From positions 23,210 through 87,209 of the IMG/VR virus record IMGVR_UViG_3300033143_004671: a stretch of DNA of 64,000 nucleotides. One strand, written 5' to 3'. How positions within the stretch are numbered: position 1 is the first letter of the stretch; each line of letters begins with the position of its first letter. The notes beneath the pieces are model-generated. The model searched no databases. It was not told the origin of the DNA and saw only the letters and a program-made list of their open reading frames with translations. A program made the translations under genes and the position numbers. The stretch comes from a virus. This document shows, one piece after another, positions 33,217 through 41,388 of the stretch.

Positions 33217-34449
33217 CTATCGCCACACCTCGGCACCAGCCTTAATTCTTTCCATCATACGAAAGTGGTAATCAGATGCAATAGTAGCGACATTAGGCTG
33301 CCACGGCGAAGGAAAGACACAAAATCCTTTCGCTCCCAGATCCCTAAACTTCCGACACATCGCAACTACTTTCGCTTTAGATACCAGTGCCCCGCTATAG
33401 TCAGCAAAATTGGAATCTGCCAACAAGGTAATCCACAAATACCCTTCCATATCATGCCTATCCCCAGGATAGTCATTATTAGGTCTCGCTGTTATCAGAG
33501 GAGCAAGATCATTTCCGGCATGGTCTGCATCGTGAGCAAGCCATTCGTCTACCTGACTAGGCGGATCGCTGGCTAACCAAATACCCGGTCCCGATTCACG
33601 TTGTTCGTTTGGATGCTCTACATAGAAGGGACTCATTGGAATGTCCCCCACACCACTAAAGAAGTGCAGGTTCCCATCGTAGTAGTATATTTTAGGATCG
33701 GCACCCGCGGCGCTACGGATGTCGGCCGGCATGGCTGCCTTAGCCCCTATATATTCCTGATCGACTAGTACAAAATCGGGAGACCACCTGCTTATTACCG
33801 TCTGCATGTAATCGAGCCATGCGGCGTATCGCTCGGCATCGGTGTCGAAATCGTAGTAACTGTTATTCTCGTCGCTATCGTCGAAGATACCATTCCACGA
33901 GATTGTTACCGTTAGTGGATCTGCATACTGTGCCAGAACAGCTTTAAGCCAGACACTATGAGCACCCCCAACAAAGATGCCTACCGCATAGGCATCGAGG
34001 TAGGCGTCAATGATCTCGACCGCCTTGGCATCGGCCTGGGATCCCCCATTATCCAAATCGTAGACCCCATCCCAATCAATCTCGAATGGAAAAACAATCC
34101 TCGTGCTGGCTTCGGAGATCGTCACCTTTAACTCGCGAAGGATAACCTCGGTATGATGATCCATCAGATCCAAATCCCTGACGAATACTATCTCGAAAGT
34201 CCTGGAGCCAAAAACTACCCTATCGGCTTCCTCGATTCCAGTATACGTCGATGGCACAAACATCTTATGAGTTACAGGGGTCCTCTCTGAACCATACAAC
34301 TCCTGCTCCGTACCCGAAACGGGTTGGATTCGTGCAGGCATGCTAGTATACCTATCCGACCAGGTCAGGATAGACCCCGCCCTGCGTGTACCGGACTTCG
34401 TACACTCCTGCACATCAACCGTTATGTTCATCAAGGAGTCAAACGACAT
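33217..34449 (-). CDS. Head-tail stopper duplicate fused to a ~290-residue glycosidase-like domain
   Basis: 410 residues. Residues 1-111 repeat the stopper (MSFDSLMNITVDVQ ... VILRELK). Residues ~118-410 are unrelated to any head-tail protein: FPFEIDWDGVYDLDNGG, SWNGIFDDSDENNSYYDF, SPDFVLVDQEYIG, KIYYYDGNLHFF and GAKGFCVFPSPWQP alternate strands and helices like a TIM-barrel glycoside hydrolase, with Asp/Glu at strand ends. No catalytic pair can be confirmed. It may put an enzyme or ligand domain on the virion neck, or be a chimera whose first part no longer works. Confidence 0.7.
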   Translation of the reverse strand: MSFDSLMNITVDVQECTKSGTRRAGSILTWSDRYTSMPARIQPVSGTEQELYGSERTPVTHKMFVPSTYTGIEEADRVVFGSRTFEIVFVRDLDLMDHHTEVILRELKVTISEASTRIVFPFEIDWDGVYDLDNGGSQADAKAVEIIDAYLDAYAVGIFVGGAHSVWLKAVLAQYADPLTVTISWNGIFDDSDENNSYYDFDTDAERYAAWLDYMQTVISRWSPDFVLVDQEYIGAKAAMPADIRSAAGADPKIYYYDGNLHFFSGVGDIPMSPFYVEHPNEQRESGPGIWLASDPPSQVDEWLAHDADHAGNDLAPLITARPNNDYPGDRHDMEGYLWITLLADSNFADYSGALVSKAKVVAMCRKFRDLGAKGFCVFPSPWQPNVATIASDYHFRMMERIKAGAEVWR

Positions 34450-34450
34450 T

Positions 34451-34630
34451 TCAGTCCTTTTTCACCAACCTCTCAAACTTGGCGACGATGGCACCAAATC
34501 CAAACACACCCAATACCTCAAACACCTGAGGAGGGATAGGCACACCACAGGCATTCAGTACGATGCCCGCGATAAGCAAACCAGCAGCCGTATACGTCTT
34601 TTTACCTTGCATGAACTTCAAAATGCTCAT
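34451..34630 (-). CDS. Small membrane protein, possible holin, 59 aa
   Basis: Two hydrophobic stretches (TAAGLLIAGIVLNAC; VLGVFGFGAIVA) separated by a PIPP turn, with Lys-rich ends. Size and charge fit small phage holins, though it lies among head-tail genes rather than next to a recognised endolysin. ATG behind GGAAAGGAACAGTT. Confidence 0.6.
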   Translation of the reverse strand: MSILKFMQGKKTYTAAGLLIAGIVLNACGVPIPPQVFEVLGVFGFGAIVAKFERLVKKD

Positions 34631-34652
34631 AACTGTTCCTTTCCAACTAGCA

Positions 34653-35519
34653 TCAAACTCCCCTCACGACTACTTTGGCGTGAGGCTGAAGTTTCTCTCG
34701 TATCACACTCATCTGCGTTCTAACGGCAGACGACATTCCTGCTCCCTTCCTATAACTATAATCACCGATCTTCTCCGACTCGAGTGAACCATCCTGTTTC
34801 GACCAGTCGTAGAACAACTTCACGAGTTCCAGGGTCGCGTTTCGGATGGCCTCTGGTACGTCCTCCCTCGCATATCCAGCGGTATACTCAATCAAGATAT
34901 TCTTGTGTCCGTAGTCCCATCCCTTCGGATTGTACAGTCTACCACTATCGGCATCCTCGATCTCATATTCTGTTTCACTCTCTTCTGGTATCACGAGATT
35001 GACTATTCGATCCTTTGCCGACTGTGCAGGCACTATCACGAGTTCTGCCGGTGTGTAATCCCCAAACGTATCGACCACTACCGATGTCCAACCCGTCAGG
35101 GTGTTCACATCGGAGACTAAGGCAGTAATCGTAGCATGATCCGATAGGACAAGATCATTAGTCGTCGTAGTACCCGCTACACGCTTACTCAGCTTCAAAT
35201 GAACATCGGTAACCTGGACGGTTGCCCTACTCGCATCCCCATTATCGTATGTCACCGTAGCCACGTCATCTCGATCCGTACTGGCAAGATCGACCTGTGT
35301 CACTGGCACATTTTCGAGCCATAAGTAAGCCCGACCCGTCCCACTATGGTATTCTCGATATGACTGCGAGATTACATTGTAGCCCAACCAGTCATTGATA
35401 ACACTACAAGCCTGACTCACCATCTCGTCGATTTTTCTATCGTAGGTCGAGACGGTGACAGGCAAGTATCGCTTCGCATCTTCAAGACTGATGATTCCAA
35501 TTTTGCCGGGAACGGCCAT
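34653..35519 (-). CDS. Head-tail adaptor (gp6-like connector)
   Basis: 288 residues. SLEDAKRYLPVTVSTYDRKI and VSQACSVINDWLGYNVISQS open the helical gp6/gp15-like connector domain; the C-terminus has IEYTAGYAREDVPEAIRNAT and LVKLFYDW, the usual closing helices. The central ~120 residues are an extra beta-rich insert compared with the short HK97 gp6. Start 35519 overlaps the preceding stop (TGATG). It docks on the portal. Confidence 0.8.
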   Translation of the reverse strand: MAVPGKIGIISLEDAKRYLPVTVSTYDRKIDEMVSQACSVINDWLGYNVISQSYREYHSGTGRAYLWLENVPVTQVDLASTDRDDVATVTYDNGDASRATVQVTDVHLKLSKRVAGTTTTNDLVLSDHATITALVSDVNTLTGWTSVVVDTFGDYTPAELVIVPAQSAKDRIVNLVIPEESETEYEIEDADSGRLYNPKGWDYGHKNILIEYTAGYAREDVPEAIRNATLELVKLFYDWSKQDGSLESEKIGDYSYRKGAGMSSAVRTQMSVIREKLQPHAKVVVRGV

Positions 35520-35872
35520 CAGATTTCCTCTTGTATGTTTATCTCGATGTCTTTGGTATACTGCACGACCGAGTTTGCATCGGTCACTTTGAAGGAGCCA
35601 ACATAGATTCCATACGAATCGCTGATGTCCGCCCAATCACTCGCAGTCGGTGTGATAGTCACCTCGGCATCACTCGCGGGTGATCCGATACTAATGTAGT
35701 CACTACCCGTCCCTCCCGTATTGCGGATGAAATAGGCCTGAGTGTATCGCTCGTGCCACTTCAACTGAAACTCGACTGTAGCTCCTGTCAAATCCAATGC
35801 ATCACCACTAGCATCGGATAGAGTAATGACCCAATCACGACAGTCCCCCTTATGCACTGTAAAATCGCTCAT
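35519..35872 (-). CDS. Baseplate-upper-like beta domain protein, 117 aa
   Basis: FTVHKGDCRDWVITLSDASG and DLTGATVEFQLKW match the N-terminal beta-sandwich found in BppU-type baseplate proteins and many phage fibre adaptors. It probably mounts a fibre. Unusual between tail-fibre genes and the connector gene. Confidence 0.6.
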   Translation of the reverse strand: MSDFTVHKGDCRDWVITLSDASGDALDLTGATVEFQLKWHERYTQAYFIRNTGGTGSDYISIGSPASDAEVTITPTASDWADISDSYGIYVGSFKVTDANSVVQYTKDIEINIQEEI

Positions 35873-36075
35873 TATTCCTGTAGTCCTACTGTCACGGTCA
35901 AGCTCGTCTGTCCTTTAGTTAATCCCGTTACCGATTCCATCCCTTTTGTCAGACCAGTCGTGCCGGTCATTCCAACTGAACTAGAAATAGTCTGCGAGTC
36001 TGCAACGGGGGAGACAGCAGCCGTATGCTTCCATCCCAACGCCCATCTCAATATATCAAATCGTCCTACTGACAT
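35872..36075 (-). CDS. Small Thr/Gly/Ser-rich protein, 67 aa
   Basis: Contains two similar segments (TGTTGLTKGMESV; TGLTKGQTSLTVTV). Coupled to both neighbours by one-base overlaps. Likely a minor virion protein; unrecognised. Confidence 0.5.
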   Translation of the reverse strand: MSVGRFDILRWALGWKHTAAVSPVADSQTISSSVGMTGTTGLTKGMESVTGLTKGQTSLTVTVGLQE

Positions 36076-37685
36076 TATTGCACTCTCGTAATCGGATTAG
36101 CATCCACGTCACTCGTCACCTTTTTCGTCAGGTGTGTTGTCGTCCCATCCGTCTTGTATATCGTCCAGTCGGATCCAACTATCTTGCTCTCCAGGATCGC
36201 CTGGACAACGGTATACATTGACCCTCCCTGAGCCGTAGCATCGACATCAGACATACTCGTACTAAGGAAGTCTCTCGTAATGTCACTAATGTTAGTCAGA
36301 CCTCTATCTGCCGCGTTCCATATATCAGAAGGGACAGCATGAAAATCAGAATCAGGTGTTGTCAGTGTCCTAGCAGCGGCTCCCCAAGTATCACTCGGAA
36401 CAGCATGAAAATCGCTCAAAGGTGTTGTGAGTGTACGGGTGCCCGCAGCCCACACGTCACTATCGGGAATGTTGAGGTTGGTATCGGCAGTAAGAACTCT
36501 AGTGCTCTGCACCCAAACATCAGATGCTATCTCGTCCTTAGTAGATATGACAGGCACAGAACCATCATTCCACGATGCTACGTTAACATCCTTTGTGCCT
36601 TGCACCCAAACATCCGAAGCAACAGCATCCTTACTAGTAGTAGACAGGGCGAAGTCACTCAATGCGGTTAGTGCCCTATTCGTTTCAGTCCATACAGCAG
36701 CAGCTACAGCATCCGAAGTAGGAGCACTACCTCCTCCCCCAGTAGTCCACGCCGAGTCACCTCGGTCTCGGATAGCTTCCAAGCTGTCAGTCGCGTTACT
36801 ATAATCACTAACATCTCCACCAACAGCTACGATATGAGCAAGGATGGTATTATTGGCCAGGACGCCGCTCAAGTCAGCATCACCAACCTTAGCCAAGTGG
36901 TCGAGATTGTAATCCGTGATGAGGGTATTCAGATTAGTATCCGATGTTAGTGTCCTGGTTCCTGCACCCCATATATCACTCGGAACGGCATGGAAGTCGC
37001 TAAGAGGTGTAGTAAGAGTTCTAGAGGCCTGTGCCCAAGTATCTGATGCAACGGCATCCTTACTAGCCGTGCTGAGAGCAAACCCGGCCTTGTCCGTGAG
37101 TGCTCTCGCAGCCGCGTTCCATATATCAGAAGGGACAGCATGAAAATCAGAATCAGGTGTTGTCAGTGTCCTTGTTCCAGCAGCCCAGACATCCGAGTCT
37201 GGCAGATTAGTCGCCGCAGTGAGCACTCTAGTGCTCTGCACCCAAGTATCCGACGCTACCGCGTCTTTACTCGCTGCAGACAAGGCAAATCCAGTTTTAT
37301 CGATCTCGGCTGACCTTACACTACCCGTAACGTCACTATTCAGAGCGTAGTAAGCGTCGCTGAACTTAACCGCATAGACAGGCGACTCAAAGGGCAGGAC
37401 ACCATCAGCGACACCAACGACCCGTAACTCACCTATAGTATTGTTTTGGGCGTCCGAGATACTAATGCTGTACACACCACTACCCTTATGTGCCCAAGCC
37501 CACTGGCCTGCATCCGATAAGGTAATATCGAACTTTGTTGATCCTGCCCCGTTTGTCTTTATCAGATCGACGGACATACCAGCCGCGTTATAGGCAACAC
37601 TGGTCTCCAATGTCTTGAAATCCGTATCATCGACCAACGGACCTACCGTTACGATCCATTCTTTATTGAGGGGTATATCGGGCAT
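36075..37685 (-). CDS. Repeat-rich tail fibre-like protein, 536 aa
   Basis: An N-terminal ~120-residue beta domain is followed by many copies of a Trp/Arg motif (SDVWAAGTRTLT, SDIWNAAARALT, SDTWGAAARTLT) alternating with STASKDAVASDTW. This SxxWxxxxRxLT repeat is common in fibre and tip proteins. DNA of two repeats is identical over 62 bases (36310-36371 and 37111-37172), showing recent expansion or recombination. Probably extends from the virion to contact the host. Confidence 0.65.
   Translation of the reverse strand: MPDIPLNKEWIVTVGPLVDDTDFKTLETSVAYNAAGMSVDLIKTNGAGSTKFDITLSDAGQWAWAHKGSGVYSISISDAQNNTIGELRVVGVADGVLPFESPVYAVKFSDAYYALNSDVTGSVRSAEIDKTGFALSAASKDAVASDTWVQSTRVLTAATNLPDSDVWAAGTRTLTTPDSDFHAVPSDIWNAAARALTDKAGFALSTASKDAVASDTWAQASRTLTTPLSDFHAVPSDIWGAGTRTLTSDTNLNTLITDYNLDHLAKVGDADLSGVLANNTILAHIVAVGGDVSDYSNATDSLEAIRDRGDSAWTTGGGGSAPTSDAVAAAVWTETNRALTALSDFALSTTSKDAVASDVWVQGTKDVNVASWNDGSVPVISTKDEIASDVWVQSTRVLTADTNLNIPDSDVWAAGTRTLTTPLSDFHAVPSDTWGAAARTLTTPDSDFHAVPSDIWNAADRGLTNISDITRDFLSTSMSDVDATAQGGSMYTVVQAILESKIVGSDWTIYKTDGTTTHLTKKVTSDVDANPITRVQ
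36310..36371. repeat. 62-bp exact direct repeat inside fibre gene, copy 1
   Basis: Identical to 37111-37172, encoding one SDFHAVPSDIWNAA unit. Confidence 0.9.
37111..37172. repeat. 62-bp exact direct repeat inside fibre gene, copy 2
   Basis: Identical to 36310-36371. Confidence 0.9.
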
Positions 37686-38501
37686 CTAACACGCCCTCCT
37701 CATTTTATTTCTTTGGTAGTAGTACCAAGACTTAGCGGCTGGCGCGGCCCCCGCCGTAGCCACCGCCCACAGTGCGATGTTGTCGGGCATGGTTATCAGG
37801 GCGTAGGGGTTGGCGTAGATGGCCCGCATCTGCGATGCTGTAAAACCATAGTCCCACACACCAAGAAACTTTGTCGTACCGTCCTGCGTGCGATCCGCCG
37901 CCGCCAGATTGCCGACGTACGCATCGCCAGCAAGCGTAATAGTCCCCGCCACGGTCGCCGAGTCGCTCTGTACCCCGTCAATCCAAAGCTGCGCCCCATC
38001 CGTCTCGCCAGCAACCCAACGCAGCGCGACCATTGTGTCAACGTCGAACTTGCCTGCGGGGAAATTGGTCGATCCGCCGAACGCGGTTCCGTTGACACGG
38101 CCGTAATATCTTCCAAGCGTATTGCCAAAAAAGAGTTCTGCTTCTGTGTTTGTCGCTGTGGCAAACGTCCGGCCATACTCGGTCCCAACCCCCTGAGATG
38201 CGATATTGATAATCGCCACGGCAGTCAGTTGCGACCACCCGTTCATTCTCGTCGAAAGCCCCGCAAGAGCGACCTTCTCTCCCTCCTGATCTGTTGTTAC
38301 CCCTCCGTTGGACCACGTGACGCCAGCATCAAGCGTGCCGCGATGACCATTCCCCGACACGTCCATCCAAACCCCGCCGCCGCCCTGGATGCCGGTGTAC
38401 AATGCCTGCAAACCGTTCCATAGCGAGGGAGCCTTTGATGACTTGCCCTTGGCCCGGCTGACCGCCAATACCTCGGCGAATGTTGGTCTCCGTATCGCCA
38501 T
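37686..38501 (-). CDS. LamG/concanavalin-like virion protein, 271 aa
   Basis: Residues ~25-235 read as a LamG-like lectin fold (LWNGLQALYTGIQGGGG, VWMDVSGNGHRGTL, TMVALRWVAGETDGAQLWID, KFLGVWDYGFTASQMRAIYA). The C-terminus has a hydrophobic stretch and a basic end. Start 38501 overlaps the previous stop (TAATG). It is G+C-rich relative to the fibre gene next to it. Likely binds carbohydrate. Confidence 0.7.
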   Translation of the reverse strand: MAIRRPTFAEVLAVSRAKGKSSKAPSLWNGLQALYTGIQGGGGVWMDVSGNGHRGTLDAGVTWSNGGVTTDQEGEKVALAGLSTRMNGWSQLTAVAIINIASQGVGTEYGRTFATATNTEAELFFGNTLGRYYGRVNGTAFGGSTNFPAGKFDVDTMVALRWVAGETDGAQLWIDGVQSDSATVAGTITLAGDAYVGNLAAADRTQDGTTKFLGVWDYGFTASQMRAIYANPYALITMPDNIALWAVATAGAAPAAKSWYYYQRNKMRRAC

Positions 38502-38962
38502 TACTGCCCTTCTGGGTTGTACGGATACATCTTCAGGAAGTGCGATGACGAATCGGCAAGGTCTTGCCCGCAATCGTTCTTCACGGCAACGCGAAAATCG
38601 TATGGCGACAGCGGCACGCCCAGCACCTGCTGATATTGAAGGCCGTCCGTTTCATCAATGATGAAAATACCATGCAAGGAATTGCCGCTCGGTTTGATGT
38701 TCCCCAGATCGCCATGCTCGCCATCCGCGTACAGCGTTCCGTCATGCTGATAGAACAGATGAAGCTCGAAAATCAGGTTGCCATCGGGGGCCGCGTCGAA
38801 GTCGGCGAGTTTGAGCACAAAATCCGCCCACATGTAATGATACGTTCCGTTGGCGTAATCGCTTGCACCGAGAGCGTACGCGCCTTGAGCAAGGTTGTCC
38901 AATTGTGCAGTTGCAATTACTTCGCTGACCGTTTCCGGGTGCCAGAGTACCTTAGTGGCCAT
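38501..38962 (-). CDS. Putative structural protein, 153 aa
   Basis: Beta-rich; segments YHYMWADFVLKLADFDAAPD and LIFELHLFYQHDGTLYADGE resemble fibre-locus jelly-roll proteins. G+C-rich. Part of a three-gene set (37686-39271) that looks imported together. Confidence 0.55.
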   Translation of the reverse strand: MATKVLWHPETVSEVIATAQLDNLAQGAYALGASDYANGTYHYMWADFVLKLADFDAAPDGNLIFELHLFYQHDGTLYADGEHGDLGNIKPSGNSLHGIFIIDETDGLQYQQVLGVPLSPYDFRVAVKNDCGQDLADSSSHFLKMYPYNPEGQ

Positions 38963-38965
38963 GGT

Positions 38966-39271
38966 TTAACTCCCGTCCGCGAACACGTCCACGGCCGCGT
39001 CCACTTTCGTCTGAATGGCCGCGTCGGAGGCCCCTGTGATATTCGCAACCGATGCGTCCTTGTTCCCGGCAATCAACGCAGTAAGCATCTCCCGCGAGGC
39101 GGCGGCGGGATTGGTGAATGTCCGCTTCGCCCAGATCAGCCGGTTTGCGTGGTTCGCTGTTCCCGCGTCCTCGCCACGGACCGTATCGGCGGCGATAACA
39201 CACGCCACCTTGACCCTGTTGCGAAGCTCGCTGTTCGAGAGCAGCGGAAGCAATTCGTCGTATGTTGCCAT
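38966..39271 (-). CDS. Hypothetical protein of the fibre locus, 101 aa
   Basis: Helical, Ala-rich (MATYDELLPLLSNSELRNRV; ASREMLTALIAGN). Similar small helical proteins lie beside phage fibre genes; role unknown. G+C-rich. Confidence 0.55.
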   Translation of the reverse strand: MATYDELLPLLSNSELRNRVKVACVIAADTVRGEDAGTANHANRLIWAKRTFTNPAAASREMLTALIAGNKDASVANITGASDAAIQTKVDAAVDVFADGS

Positions 39272-39352
39272 TACATCTTCTCCATCATTTCAGTCTCCAC
39301 TCTCCGGCCCGCCTTCAACCAGGCCTTACTCGTCGCCCTTCTCCAAAGCATA

Positions 39353-39580
39353 TCATTCATTTAGCAGACGCCTAACAAGTACCGTTGCTACACTAGCAAT
39401 GATTCCGACAAAAGCACCAGCACCTATAACAATACCAACCAACCGTGCCTTGAACAGGTTGATATTCTTGCCATGTGGGCAACCCGCTACATGGTCACTG
39501 ATCTCTTCTTTGAACGCCTCTCTCGCACCTTCCCGTATTGCAGCTTGCAGCAATTCTTTGTCTTGTTCACTTAACGGCAT
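39353..39580 (-). CDS. Small membrane protein with one or two helices, 75 aa
   Basis: An amphipathic N-terminal half (QDKELLQAAIREGAREAFKE), then CPHGKN and a hydrophobic helix (LVGIVIGAGAFVGIIASVAT) with a basic end. Candidate lysis accessory (XhlA-like) or membrane anchor. Confidence 0.5.
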   Translation of the reverse strand: MPLSEQDKELLQAAIREGAREAFKEEISDHVAGCPHGKNINLFKARLVGIVIGAGAFVGIIASVATVLVRRLLNE

Positions 39581-39592
39581 GCCTGTTGTCCT

Positions 39593-40774
39593 TTACATAG
39601 TAACCAATTCTTCCTTCGATACTCTTTCATTTTTGACGTTCAATATGTCTTTGAATAGTTCTATGAACTGTCCCGCTGTTCTAGCCGGATCAAACTCCCT
39701 CTCGGCCCTGCCTCTATTCGTCTCGATGCACTGTTCCTTATGCGTCCTCCAATCCTCCCAAGCATCATCCATCGCTTCCGAGAACCCCGTCAAATCCTCC
39801 TCGTCCGCACTATACAACACATAGGGATTTCCATAGCCAGCAACCACATTTAGACCACATGCCAACGCCTCGCGAATCGTCCTCGTGGCGATCTTGTGAG
39901 GTGTAATGAGCATATCGCCTGCCGAGTAAACCGTTCTGAGATTACTGACGATAGGCTTCACCTCACCCAATATACCCCTATCCTTCAAACAGTCGAATAG
40001 AGTGTCCCTCGCCAATCCGTTACCATCTATTCCATAAATATGAAGTTTGGCGCCTTCGTGTTTTTCCGCGAACAGGACAAAGGCGTTGAGAATATGGAAC
40101 GGGTCCTTATCCTTCCGCCAAATGTCGGCCATCACAACGTTGATTTCTCCCTTATTCCCACCGAAGTCATAATCAGTCTCCTCCCTGGTCCAGTAGTCGA
40201 GATCGACAAAAGGCTGAAATTGCCGAACGGGCTGGAAGACAAGTTTCCAGTACCGCTCGAATCCCGGCCACAAGGTCACCATGCATTTCCATCTTTCGTC
40301 CTGCATCATATCCTTGTACATCGAGTAGATCGGTGACCCACCATCCCGCTCGATCCGATATGAGCTATTAGGCCGTCCATGTGCCACATGAACTCTCGGT
40401 ATATCCAGAGTATCGAAGGCGGGTGTCAGGCCACCATGGCTTACTATCACATCCGATGTTTTGGCAAAAGCAAAGTCGGCTATTACAACACCCCGATCTG
40501 CGGAGTAGGCCGGAGGGCGGATACCTACCTCGTCCTTCTTATCGACTACACTGAACACATAGTCGCACTTCGGGCACTTCACCCCACGGCTGCTTCTGGC
40601 AAACACCTTGCCCCGCTTCTCCCTCGAAGACGGTCTTGGATCGACAATCATTGCATTGACACCTAAGGCCCGCTCCGCCTTCACGAGTTCGCGGACAGTC
40701 TCGTACATACCCGATAGATGGGATGTAACGGGAACTACGTGACTCACTCTCAACTTTTTCTTTCGTCTCTTCAT
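39593..40774 (-). CDS. GT-B glycosyltransferase (family 4-like) in the tail region
   Basis: 393 residues. N-terminus LRVSHVVPVTSHLSGMYETV is a Rossmann domain. VVMADIWRKDKDPFHILNAF and ATRTIREALACGLNVVAGYG give the C-terminal donor-binding domain with its acidic residue. An unusual CPKC segment interrupts the first domain (about 66-69). In a virion operon the enzyme may glycosylate fibres or change the host receptor. Confidence 0.8.
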   Translation of the reverse strand: MKRRKKKLRVSHVVPVTSHLSGMYETVRELVKAERALGVNAMIVDPRPSSREKRGKVFARSSRGVKCPKCDYVFSVVDKKDEVGIRPPAYSADRGVVIADFAFAKTSDVIVSHGGLTPAFDTLDIPRVHVAHGRPNSSYRIERDGGSPIYSMYKDMMQDERWKCMVTLWPGFERYWKLVFQPVRQFQPFVDLDYWTREETDYDFGGNKGEINVVMADIWRKDKDPFHILNAFVLFAEKHEGAKLHIYGIDGNGLARDTLFDCLKDRGILGEVKPIVSNLRTVYSAGDMLITPHKIATRTIREALACGLNVVAGYGNPYVLYSADEEDLTGFSEAMDDAWEDWRTHKEQCIETNRGRAEREFDPARTAGQFIELFKDILNVKNERVSKEELVTM

Positions 40775-40786
40775 TCTTTCTTCCTG

Positions 40787-41311
40787 TTAGTAAGCATGTC
40801 CTTGGCATTTCAGTAGAGTTTCATCGGCGGAGGCGGCGGAAGACGCGACGGAGGCCAGTATCCTACTATTAGCCTCCTGTAATTCCATGTGAACCGGAAT
40901 GTTTGACGCCCTTATCTGATTACTGTTTCTCTCTGCAGCGAAAGTGGCAATCTCGACATATTCCGATGCATCACTCCTCCACAATTTCACCTGATACTCA
41001 GAGTTCGCATCCATCACCATATCGGCGAAGTAAATACCAAAGTCAGTTGTTATCGAATCAGCGGCAACAAGCTCGACTTTAGCCCCGCCCCAATTCCAAG
41101 CGACGTCAGATGATACCAGTGTTATGGAGTCGGCAGAATCGGGCACTACAAAACTAGTCCCGTGATTGTGTTCGTTCACTTCCCTGAGTAAACCATAGAT
41201 ACTGGAATCACTATGCACATCATTCTTATTACCAATGACATCATTGATCGTATTATTGTCCGCCGATCCCTTGTCGGGGACTCGTCTACTATTAGCTGCA
41301 TTCCACGTCAT
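40787..41311 (-). CDS. Putative tail fibre protein, 174 aa
   Basis: Starts MTWNAANSRRVPDKGSADNN. A beta-rich middle and a coiled-coil C-terminus (HMELQEANSRILASVASSAA) fit a trimeric fibre or collar. Its first 19 bases are repeated at the start of the spike gene 1.86 kb upstream. Confidence 0.55.
   Translation of the reverse strand: MTWNAANSRRVPDKGSADNNTINDVIGNKNDVHSDSSIYGLLREVNEHNHGTSFVVPDSADSITLVSSDVAWNWGGAKVELVAADSITTDFGIYFADMVMDANSEYQVKLWRSDASEYVEIATFAAERNSNQIRASNIPVHMELQEANSRILASVASSAASADETLLKCQGHAY
41293..41311 (-). repeat. 19-bp direct repeat at gene start, copy 1
   Basis: TAGCTGCATTCCACGTCAT (plus strand), identical to 43152-43170. It encodes MTWNAA at the start of the 174-aa gene. 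Confidence 0.9.
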
Positions 41312-41388
41312 TCTCTCTATCCTTCAAGAATCCGATTCGGCTTGAGATCGTACGTATAAGTCCGCCATAGTCTCACTCGTTTCTTGCG

